From Hirudo medicinalis (Eukaryota > Annelida > Clitellata > Hirudinida > Hirudinidae), in NCBI GenBank assembly GCA_011800805.1, contig MPNW01000362.1:50518-113247 (forward strand): a stretch of 62,730 nt of DNA. Direction: 5' to 3'. The notes under the pieces are model-generated. The model was not told where the DNA came from. It saw nothing but the letters and a program-made list of their open reading frames with translations, and made no database searches. The position numbers were made by a program, and so were the translations under genes. Of this stretch, positions 54,055-62,730 are shown piece by piece. Within the stretch, counting starts at the first letter, position 1. Each line of letters opens with the position of its first letter.

Positions 54055-57000
54055 ATGAACAAGTGGAAGAGTTACCTCAATCGCTGGACTCCTGGTAAAG
54101 GAAGGAAGGAAGGTTGAGTTTGTGTGATTCATTTTATGTTTATTTACTTGCTTATTTGTTAAAATAAGTGTATTACTAGTTTGGTTTACTTAATATTTCA
54201 TTATGCATCAGTCTATTTGTATGAAGTCACGTTAATGCCAACTAATTACCAATGGTATCCCAGTATTGGATTAATATTGTGTAATTATAACAATCAAAAT
54301 CATAATTTCTTGTAACATATTCTCTTTAAATGATTTCAAGGTAAGAAAGGCCTCACTCAGGCTTCGTTGTCTCTCGAACCACCCGATGTTTCAGGCAGAA
54401 GTGAGGATCTCTCGGCCCTCAGAAACAGCATATCACTCGACCCAAACATGGTTTCGCCCTCCGACATCATCGAGGAAATACTTGCACATAAAACCATTGA
54501 TTCGCCACCCATCGAAAACCATGAACCTCATGGCATGGACCCAGAAGCGGAGGAGCGAAGCACTCCCGGTGTTTCCCCAACAATGCCGGAGTGTCATCCA
54601 ACCGATGGCATGCCCATCAGGGCCAGGATTACGTTCGAAAGAAGGGACTCGGCCCCCACTTCGGATTTGTTTGACTACCTTCCAATGAACCCAGCGTCGA
54701 GTTCCAGCAGACCTTTTCCTCCTCTCTCGACGGATTCCATCCAGACACCGTTGGCAGTTCCACCGCCTTCCGTGGGCAAACCACGGCAAACTACGGATGG
54801 CTACATACCGCTGGACACCTGTTCCAGTGGAAAGAGAATTGCCAGCTTCAAATTGGAGCAAGAGCAAAGGTTCAACAACCAACAACAACAACAACATCAT
54901 CATCAACATCAACATCATTACATTCAGACGAATTCCTTTTCAACCGATCACGTCGAAACTCATCCGACGCGCCCCTCTCTCCCGACGAAAGACTTGTACT
55001 TCCTGGAAAGCGTTCCACCGATTCCAAGCCACTCCCACTTCCACGAGAAGCTTCCATGTCCTCCGCTGTCCAGTCGCGGGAAGATCCACAACAGTCACTC
55101 GGTCGCCTGCGATGGTGACTCTTTTCCTCAGCACCAACCTGTCTCGTGGACTGCAGACAAACGGGACCTGAGGAATTTCCACCACAACTCCTTCCACTTC
55201 TTCTCCGATCGTTGCCATAGAAACAAAATGATGACGAGCCACGACTTCGGAGATTATGTGGCATGCGACAGCAACAACAACAACAACAACAATAACAACA
55301 ACAGCAACGACTTCAACCAGCAGGAGTCTGTCGACGACAGAGGTTACTACAACGACGCCATCGGTTCGCTCCAGAGGTATAAGCAAAAGCGTTACCATGG
55401 CAGCGTGAGTCCAAGCTTATTGGACAGGGACAGTAAGGAGCTCCTGAGGAGACCTGTGCCACCTCCGAGATCAGCATTCAACCGCTACCATTCCTACGCC
55501 AATGAACCTCGATCCAACTCGTTCAAAAGGGTTCGTATCTTATGTTGATGATGATATTGATGGTTATGACGATGATGATGATGATGGTGGTGGTCTGTTT
55601 GTCACGCCAAGCGATTATGTCAATGTTAAGATGTTAATATGATCACATTACATCGATAATTTTGTGAAAATTATCAATCTCATTGATATCGTCAACGTCG
55701 TATTAGTATAATTATGTATAAGCAATTATCAATGCGATGGTTTTAATATTGACTTTTATTATTATTATTATTAAAATATTGTCATTGTTGCTGACTGTTA
55801 GTGCAATTGTCATCTCCTCACAGCATCAGAACCCATCTGAAGGCAGCAAAACCTTCGTTGATTCCTACAACAGCCTCAGACGGCAGAAAGAACTTGAAGA
55901 TTTCGAAAGAGAGATCAGAGGTCCGTGAGATTTTTAACTGGTTAACGACGATGGTTATGATGATGATGATGATGATGGTGGTGATGTCGATGATGATGAA
56001 GACGATGGCAACGACGAATAGCTTGTAGTTTGCTCTTATTCATCAGCATCGTCGTCATCATCGTCATCATCGTCACTATCATCGTCATCAACAGCAGCAG
56101 AAGCAGCATGATAATCGTTACCATTAGAACGTTCAACTTATTTAGCTTCCAGGCACATGGTAATTCAAGTTATAAATGCTTCCTAGAAGCAATTAGTGGA
56201 CAACTTGTGCATCCTGGTAGGCCATGCAAGTATCGCTAATGTCAGCAATGAATGTGTTGTTGGCTGAGTTGTCTAAGTTCTAAGAAGAAGAGGAAGATGG
56301 CTCTAAGGATCGTTGCCGGAATGTCATTTCCAAAAAATCGATATTCCTAGTTGAGTGGAATATTGAGTTTAAATTCATTTGCATTCAGCATTTGTCTTAG
56401 ATGGCTCAATATCTTGCACTTTGGGACGTCCAAAGCCTTAAGTGACATTAAGACGAACTACAGCAAATTCATCGTCAAAATTACCGTCACCTTTGACGTC
56501 ATCGTCACCAACGAAACATACATTAATCGCATTTGACAAAGTTCTTTGTTTCTGAGTCTCCCACCAGCAACGTAATTAACGTAATTAACGTCTTAACCAG
56601 AATAATTTTGGCAATTATTTCAACTGATTAATTTTCATTTCTTCAGAGCTCCACCCGATTCCGAGGATGGTGCATAAGAAGACGATCGTGTCGAGGTGAG
56701 TTGTTGTTTGTGGAGACACTGAAATACCGGCAGCCACTTCCGGATCCAGTTGCAAGTCATTCGAATCATCGATGGCCGAAAATATGGAGAACGTTTTGCG
56801 CGTTTAATTTGATCGTCGTCCGTTTCATCTTCCATAATTCTCGCTACAGAACACATCGAGCACCTTGCAGTGATGATGCTGACAGTCTGGATGGATCTAG
56901 CAGTTACAGCAACGAAGAAACCGGCTCCGTTTCGGACTTCATGCCATCATCCGATGAGCCCTTCAATGTAAATTTAAGCATACTGATCGATCTGTGTGCA

Positions 57001-57356
57001 AATATTTATCTTATTAGAACGATATTAATTCATTTAATTAATTAGGTATGAAACCTATGAAGTTTTACTCTTTCTCAATAAATGCCTCCATATTTTAGTC
57101 CAGATTTGCACCAAGAATAAAATCAGTTTCGAGAAGCATGTATGATGGGAAACCTCGACCTAACGTGGAGATCAAGTACTTGCAACTAAGCCTACAACAA
57201 ACACCCGAAGACGCTTCTTGGACAACTTCGAACAACAAAGTCGAACCGGAGCACGTCTCCAATTACAAAGAAATCGACTGGTTAAAGACCGAAGCTTTAC
57301 AAAAAACAATGCAACAATTGATGCTAGAACAAGGATCAAAGGAAATGAATCTATAA
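54055..57356 (+). CDS. GAB/DOS-like docking protein without a visible PH domain
   Basis: Six exons, 54055-54094, 54341-55530, 55824-55920, 56647-56695, 56850-56967 and 57099-57356, give 1752 bases (583 aa) in phase. The first exon supplies MNKWKSYLNRWTPG. The large second exon is disordered, rich in Ser, Pro, His and Asn, with DYLPMNP at about residue 126 (a YxPM motif of the type that binds the PI3K p85 SH2 domain), DGYIPLD and a proline-rich RPVPPPRSAFNR (SH3-type ligand). The C-terminus (VEIKYLQLSL, then NYKEIDWLKTEALQKTMQQL) follows the GAB1 C-terminal pattern VEYLDLDL ... VDxxKTxAL. GAB/DOS proteins carry signals from receptor tyrosine kinases to GRB2, SHP2 and PI3K. They normally start with a PH domain, and none is found here. 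Poly-Gln/His (near 54887) and poly-Asn (55270) tracts are present. AATAAA at 57413-57418. Confidence 0.65.
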
Positions 57357-58236
57357 TATCTCTAAAACTTTTTCTATTTTGATTACAAACTGTTAAAAAT
57401 TATCGTTGCCTCAATAAATGTAATTGAACTTTTCGTTAAATATTGGTTTCGAGTTAGTATTACTTCAATACTCGCTAACAAAATATTGTAACTTATATCT
57501 AATCATTCAGGTATTGCCTAAAAGTCACCTGTCGTACAAATAAAAATAAATTATGGACTTATGACGTATAAAATGGATGTTAGAATATAAAACACAAAAG
57601 CATAATGCTAAAAATCTTAAACTTAAATAGTATTTTAAAAATAAAATTTCATTAAATTATATATCGAAAGAAACGAATGCGTAGTAATAGGAATGCCCTC
57701 CTTTGCATTACAAAGACGAGAGACACGAGTGAGATCATCAGTGTTCTCAGAGTTTTCGGCTGTGCTGTTTTATTCTGTTTGGTGTGGTGAGTTTTTGCTT
57801 CAACTGGGAGCTGATTTGGCACAGATAGTAAACAATAACGGAGTTTTCCGTTATAAATTCCGTTTGCCTCAACTATGAAAGTATAGAAATAAAGCGAACC
57901 TAACAATCGAGGTTAGGATTGGGAACTAGTTTGCCCTTGCTACCTCGTTAGTCGCAGTACCAGATTAATTTCCGGAAGTAATAGTTACTGCCGTACTGTC
58001 GAATCTTCATCTAATCATGAAATTCTTCTAGGAACTATAAATTCGTTTTAAAAGTGAGTCGACGTTTTGTGGCCATTCTTGATATAATATTGGCTATGAA
58101 GGCAAGGATGCTTTAAAATGTTTTGGTTCCTGTTTTAGATTACTTAATTATATTATGCACATTGTATTTATTTTGTTCCATGCAGTTATTTGGGAGGGAA
58201 ACAAGTCCAAAAGGGGAAACACCTAAATTTTCTGCC
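57357..58236. other. Intergenic between GAB-like gene and GPCPD1
   Basis: It contains the GAB-like 3' region (AATAAA at 57413-57418) and the upstream region of GPCPD1. The GPCPD1 frame is open back to 58123 with an in-frame ATG at 58182, so the start could be earlier than 58237. No other exon is supported. Confidence 0.5.
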
Positions 58237-59967
58237 ATGAAGATAACAATATTTCAGCTCACAATAGACAATAAATTTGACCTAGTTCCATATCTGTCAG
58301 GGAACTGTCTGGAACTTGGCAACTGGAATCCAGAATCTGCTCTTAAGTTAAACAAGGAATCTCAGTTGGTTGATGGAAACAAGGAGCTCTGGAGTGTAGA
58401 GGTTCCTGTGCCTTTTCAGACCATTGAATACAGATACTTCCTTGGCCCAGCAACAAAACCAGATGGAAAGACAAATGTGGTTTACTTCTTTGAACAATTC
58501 ATCAGAACTCTGAATTCAGGACAGTTGGTCGTAGATGAATTTGGTTACCGTGAAGGAAGATATTGGATTGAAAAAAAATGTTTGGAAGATGAGTTTGAGT
58601 ACAGATTAAAGATTCTGAAACCACCTTCATTTTTATCACCATTACTGATAACTTGTCAGAATTACATCAAGTGCGAGATAGTATTTCCAGAAATAAATTT
58701 TGAGACAGGAAAGCAGTGCATCTTTGTCTCGTCTCTGGAAGGTCCAACAGAAAGTTCCATCCAGCCCAAAGACGGAGTCCAATGTTCATTCTCCGATTTT
58801 ATAACTCTCTGCATCAGGAGCACTGCTAAAAATCCAATTTTCAGGATCACGTTTTCCAGGACCATCGATTCAGACAGAAATGACAAGCTGGTTGAAGATC
58901 TTGGCTATGCATTTGTCTGCCTGGAATCTGGCAAGCAAGGATTGTTGACGGCCAGCATCACCTCGCCTTCGGGATTTCTGATAGGAATGTTGAGTCTGGA
59001 CGTGCTGGTCATCGAACCGCTGCCAAATTTCCCAACCAAAAGATATTTCTTTTCACAAAATGGCTTGGTTCATGATAAGATGCCTCTCATGATTGGTCAC
59101 AGAGGATGTGGAGCGACATTCAGAAAAGGGCAGAGACATCCTGGACCCCTGGAAAATACATTGGAGTCATTCTTGCAGGCTTACAATAGTGGGATAAAGA
59201 TGGTTGAATTTGATGTCATGCTTAGCAAGGACAAAGTGCCAGTAATTTACCATGACTACAAAACAGTTCTGCTACACAATTTTAAAGGCATGCACAAGAA
59301 GTTGCCACTTCAAGTTCAAGACATCTCCTACTCAGACATGATCTCTAATGACTTCCAGCTGTGTAAAGATGACTGCCACGAGATGGACCCATCATTGTAC
59401 GGAGAATCAGACCACAGGAGACTCTTTCCGAGGCTTGAAGATGCTCTCAAGCTGCTGCCAGAAGATCTGGGTTTCAATGTTGAGATCAAGTACTGCATGG
59501 AGCTGAGCACTGGGAAGAGAGAGAACAATGTCAGTTACACTGAAGAGAGGAATTCTTATCTGAATGCTATCCTCGACGTTTGCCTCAGTCATGCAGGATC
59601 GAGAAGGCTCGTCTTCTCGTCTTTTGATCCGGACGTCTGCTCCATGTTGAAGGTGAAGCAGTGCGACTATCCGGTCATGTTCTTGACCCAAGGTGCAGGT
59701 CACTATGAAGAGTTCTTGGACAAGAGGACGAAGAGTGTCGAGAAGGCCATCAACTTCGCAGTGTCGGAGAGTTTGTTCGGCATCGTGGCTTATTCGGGCT
59801 CTCTGCTCGAAAACCTGCCTCTCATCAAGACAGCCAAGGGGAAGGGCCTAGAGGTGTATTGCTGGGGTGATGAGAACAATGACCTCTCAAACATTCAAAA
59901 GTTGAGGGAGAGTTCTATTGATGGAATCATTCTCGACAAGATCGAATTAGTTAACAACAGTTTCTAA
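58237..59967 (+). CDS. GPCPD1: Glycerophosphocholine phosphodiesterase (CBM20 + GDPD), intronless
   Basis: One uninterrupted frame of 577 codons from this ATG (576 aa; human about 672). Domains: N-terminal CBM20 starch-binding fold (GNCLELGNWNPESALKL, then EYRYFLGP), a middle C2-like region, and a C-terminal GDPD catalytic barrel starting near residue 285 with GHRGCG (catalytic His about 288), NTLESF, MVEFDVMLSKD, PVIYHD, GFNVEIKY, RRLVFSSFDPDVC and YCWGDEN. It hydrolyses glycerophosphocholine to glycerol-3-phosphate and choline in the cytosol. The metal and catalytic residues look intact. The start is uncertain: in-frame ATGs lie at 58182 and 58237, and ccatgcag at 58179-58186 might be a splice acceptor. 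The lack of introns contrasts with all neighbours and suggests a retrocopy or intron loss. Confidence 0.93.
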   Translation: MKITIFQLTIDNKFDLVPYLSGNCLELGNWNPESALKLNKESQLVDGNKELWSVEVPVPFQTIEYRYFLGPATKPDGKTNVVYFFEQFIRTLNSGQLVVDEFGYREGRYWIEKKCLEDEFEYRLKILKPPSFLSPLLITCQNYIKCEIVFPEINFETGKQCIFVSSLEGPTESSIQPKDGVQCSFSDFITLCIRSTAKNPIFRITFSRTIDSDRNDKLVEDLGYAFVCLESGKQGLLTASITSPSGFLIGMLSLDVLVIEPLPNFPTKRYFFSQNGLVHDKMPLMIGHRGCGATFRKGQRHPGPLENTLESFLQAYNSGIKMVEFDVMLSKDKVPVIYHDYKTVLLHNFKGMHKKLPLQVQDISYSDMISNDFQLCKDDCHEMDPSLYGESDHRRLFPRLEDALKLLPEDLGFNVEIKYCMELSTGKRENNVSYTEERNSYLNAILDVCLSHAGSRRLVFSSFDPDVCSMLKVKQCDYPVMFLTQGAGHYEEFLDKRTKSVEKAINFAVSESLFGIVAYSGSLLENLPLIKTAKGKGLEVYCWGDENNDLSNIQKLRESSIDGIILDKIELVNNSF

Positions 59968-60908
59968 AGTCGAGGCATTCAATTGGTTTTTAAGAATATG
60001 CAGATATTGATGATTGATTTTATTTATTATTCATTAGATAATTAATATTGATTCATTTCTCAGCAAGTTGCCAGGTTGAGACATGCAAGATAAGTTAAAT
60101 TTTGTCCTGAATTTGCACCTGTGTTGCCTTTGTGTCATCAGTGTTTTACTTGGTCTTTTTAAAGTCTGCCATTCCAAACTAGGTTTCAATCTGCGTTTCT
60201 GTGGTAAAAAATATAGTCCATATTTTTGTGTTTTTTGCTTTTATCGTCATCATTAAGTTCACCGTGTCTTTCATTATTACAGGTGTACTTCGCTGTTCAC
60301 CTCAGATATTCTCTAGAATTTATTACCTTGGTAAATGTTCTTACGATCGATTTTGCGTTGACCAAATAAATTGAACGCCCTTTGCATGGTCCTGGTATTT
60401 TAAATGGTCGTAGCTGCATTGAGGTAATTGCTAGCTTGCGACGAGTCCCGCCAGTAAACAGCTCGATAACATTGAGTGCTCGAGTTCATTGTCAAGGATA
60501 CGACGGTTGTTTATTGTTGATTCGTGCAGTGGGTTCGAGAGGTGGGTCGTGTTGTGCTTCGATTAGCGTGAAGCTGGCGCGTGACTAAAGTCTTGTTTGA
60601 GTCGTGGTTGCGGTCGTGAATTTCTTTGGTTTATGGTTTTAAATTCGCTTCATTTCAATTCATTCCTGAATTCGGCTGTCACCTTTGAAATAATCCGCTT
60701 TAAATATTTCAACTCTTCAGAAGCACTTGCAACTGCTTCAATGGTCGATAGTGATGGCCTAATAAATATAGGTGATAACGACGCAGATGTTGTCAATGTC
60801 TCTGCGCATCTATCCAAATTAAAATTGCTTGTTTAAGGATGGCTATTTGCTTTAATCGAGTTACCGATAACATGCTTTTTGCATGTTTGTTTTTGTTTAT
60901 TAACGACC
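59968..60908. other. GPCPD1 3' region and intergenic
   Basis: No supported gene. The plus-strand frames at 60382-60836 lack coding character and recognisable domains. Confidence 0.5.
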
Positions 60909-60909
60909 G

Positions 60910-60976
60910 ATGCATAGCTAGATGATTAGGACGGTGCTCTCGCAATGGGTTTCGAATCCGTGCTGCCATCATGAGA
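60910..60976 (+). repeat. Degenerate tRNA-like sequence (possible SINE head)
   Basis: An A-box-like stretch (TAGCTAGATGATTAGG) is followed about 30 bases later by GGTTTCGAATCC, a B box with one extra T. The spacing fits a tRNA-derived promoter. No cloverleaf is complete, so this is more likely a tRNA-derived SINE remnant than a working tRNA. Confidence 0.4.
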
Positions 60977-61099
60977 GGCGGGAATTTTTTGCATGTTTGG
61001 CTTTCGTAGAGCTTTATGTAAACATTTCAATGGTAATCTACTAATAATTGCTAATCACGGTTTGTTTTAAGAGTTAGGTTTTCGCAAGTATCTTGTAAT

Positions 61100-61748
61100 C
61101 AGTGCCGGATTTAGGCATGGTCGGGATGTACCACTGCACAGGGCCTCCACCAGTGGCGGATTTAGGGGGTGGGGTGGAGAGAGGGCCATGGCCCTCCCGT
61201 GATTTTTAAAATCTAAGATAAAAAATCTATTTTAATTTAAAAGATTATTTTATTTCAATAATTTACGACTTTGGACATAAATATTGGTGGCCTTGGTAAA
61301 GCTACTAGAATTGTCGTTGATCCATTGTTGTAGTGTTGTAGCTTCTCATAAATCGTTATCATTAAATAAATAATGGCAGGAACTTAAAGATGTTGGGCGA
61401 GCAATCTCAAATTCAGTCGATTTTATGCTTAGAATTAGATTAGGTCGTCTTGCATTTTTATAAAACTGTAGCTTTGAATAAATTCGAATATAAAAGACCG
61501 GAAACCATTTTGTAATTAAATTTTTAAAGATAAAAAAAAACAATGAGCAAAATGGCTATAAAATATCCGCCAGCTTATATTTGCATCAGCCAGCGATTTA
61601 GGGATTGGGTCTAAGATCCAGAGTTCGGCCCCCCAAATTATTCTAGATCCGCCCCTGCCCTCCACCAACCAAAGAAATCTTTTTTTTTTGCTTGTCAGGG
61701 GGTCAACAGGACTGCACCGGGGCCTCTACCTCGGCAAATCCGGCGCTG
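61100..61748. mobile_element. Outer MITE-like element, split by a nested insertion
   Basis: It begins CAGTGCCGGATTT and ends with the near-perfect inverted copy AAATCCGGCGCTG. Without the nested insertion it would be only about 135 bases. The ends resemble hAT-type terminal repeats (CAG...CTG). I could not find a clear target duplication around it. Confidence 0.6.
61151..61657. mobile_element. Nested hAT-like non-autonomous element (507 bp)
   Basis: Terminal inverted repeats CAGTGGCGGATTTAG and CTAGATCCGCCCCTG. The flanks are gCCTCCAC (61143-61150) and cCCTCCAC (61658-61665), an 8-base target duplication with one mismatch, as expected for hAT. The inside is AT-rich with no transposase frame. 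Confidence 0.75.
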
Positions 61749-61912
61749 CATATCGGTATAACCATTGTTTCATGTCTCGCGAGGAGACCAGTAAGCAACA
61801 CGTATCCTGTGTGGGTTGATCCTAACTCTATCAGCAATTACTTATCAAGCGCGCATCCTTTGTTTGCGGACATTCTCCTTTGTCCTGACTGGCTATTTAA
61901 GACGCTTGTCAG

Positions 61913-61989
61913 GGCATTCTTCCCTTCTTAGTTATGCAACGGACTTTAATCAAATAAATAAATAAATAAATAAATGGCATTCTTCCCTT
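61913..61989 (+). mobile_element. 5'-truncated LINE-like 3' end with 14-bp target duplication
   Basis: CTTAGTTATGCAACGGACTT followed by TAATC and an (AAAT)n tail, 61927-61975, lies between two exact copies of GGCATTCTTCCCTT (61913-61926 and 61976-61989). A short 3' fragment with a simple-repeat tail and direct flanking repeats is typical of target-primed reverse transcription. Confidence 0.75.
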
Positions 61990-62187
61990 GTCTCTCCTAC
62001 TATTCCGGCTACGAAGCTACGCTGCTACTCCAGCTGTCAGTGGAACATTGTTGACGCTGTTGTAAATAAACTTGGTATAGCGAACTCGTCGTCGTCGTCA
62101 TTGTCCATGTTGCTACAGTGGAAAGCCAGCCTATACTGCCACAAGCGCCCTTGGTAAAAAGCACTAAATAAATGAAGTACATTTACC

Positions 62188-62264
62188 ATTTTTACATGAA
62201 GTCCAAGTCATCTTAGTTATGCAACGGACTATAATCAAATAAATAAATAAATAATTTTTACATG
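62188..62264 (+). mobile_element. Second copy of the same LINE-like 3' end with 11-bp target duplication
   Basis: The same TTAGTTATGCAACGGACT block with TAATC(AAAT)n tail starts slightly further 5' (62199) and ends at 62253. It is flanked by exact copies of ATTTTTACATG (62188-62198 and 62254-62264). Different 5' truncation and different duplications show two independent insertions. Confidence 0.75.
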
Positions 62265-62730
62265 TTACTACCGACTACATCCAAAATTATTTACAAAATA
62301 GCTTTTATGTGAAACATCGTAATGAAACATTAGAACCTATTGACGACACAAAGTTTAAAACATGATTTTTTTTTGCGGAATTCTCGACTGTAAAGTCAAT
62401 CAGGATATGCCACCCATATTCATTCTTCCTGAATTCAATTTCCAGCGTTGTTACTTTAATTTTTGTCATCGGTAAGAGGCACTTGTCCTCTGCTCACATT
62501 TGAAATAAATAAATAAATAAAAGTATCATTAAAACAAAACCGCATTGAAAATTATTGACATTTCCGGAAATGAAAAAGATTTCATTAAAAATAATATGTC
62601 AATGATATAGCGCAGCCACGGAGGAAAGTGCCCCCTTACCCATCTCGGTTTGCCCGTTGATATTTTTCTAAATTTATATAATTCATAAATAATTTATTAA
62701 TCGTTATCATAATGCAGCTCCAGTAAATTA
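62265..62730. other. Non-coding end of window
   Basis: No gene seen. A third AAAT tail-like array at about 62501-62521 is preceded by different sequence, so it may belong to another repeat family. Confidence 0.5.

Noticed and set aside
60382..60836. Plus-strand frames of 68 and 79 codons
   Set aside because: No domain, no splice context and no coding bias; adjacent to repeat-rich sequence.
60910..60976. Functional tRNA gene
   Set aside because: The B box has an extra base and no complete cloverleaf or acceptor stem can be drawn.

Overview
This window is nuclear DNA from an intron-rich, gene-dense invertebrate animal. Every recognised gene except one is split by short GT-AG introns. The gene set (EFHC, STAT, TFDP, RPN2, MRPL2, CRYZ, myosin XVIII, a GAB/DOS-like adaptor, GPCPD1) is metazoan. 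The DNA is AT-rich and full of (ATT)n, (GAT)n and (AGT)n microsatellites. A lophotrochozoan such as an annelid or mollusc would fit, but that is an inference and I cannot name the species. There is an assembly gap at 46253-47091 and a single N at 43806.

Layout. 594-1096 (-): small uncharacterised protein. 1900-5462 (-): membrane protein with an F5/8C-like region, two WSC domains, an EGF-like module and a Thr/Pro stalk. 6575-10925 (-): EFHC ciliary protein with three DM10 domains and C-terminal EF-hands. 11922-14855 (-): transferrin-receptor/GCPII-like type II membrane protein without the zinc ligands. 15964-22769 (+): STAT. 22927-24562 (-): mitochondrial uL2m (MRPL2). 25159-29868 (+): ribophorin II (RPN2). 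30299-31421 (-): TPD52-like. 32983-36372 (-): transcription factor DP. 37239-39119 (+): zeta-crystallin-like quinone oxidoreductase. 41376-about 53747 (+): unconventional myosin XVIII. 54055-57356 (+): GAB/DOS-like docking protein. 58237-59967 (+): GPCPD1 as a single uninterrupted frame. 60900-62270: transposon remnants. Exon models were built by matching splice sites, codon phase and family conservation; most genes give totals exactly divisible by three.

The most striking content lies in two introns of RPN2. Intron 7 carries five C/D-box snoRNA-like units, all with the same guide, complementary to a universally conserved 18S rRNA stretch. Intron 15 carries five two-hairpin H/ACA-like units with a shared pocket. 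Both guide sets appear to aim at the same neighbourhood of 18S rRNA, so the gene looks like a double snoRNA nest made by local duplication.

Several genes are arranged as divergent pairs (TfR-like/STAT, MRPL2/RPN2, DP/CRYZ) or convergent pairs (STAT/MRPL2, RPN2/TPD52-like). Single-base frame breaks in STAT and in myosin XVIII lie in short homopolymers and look like sequence errors rather than decay.
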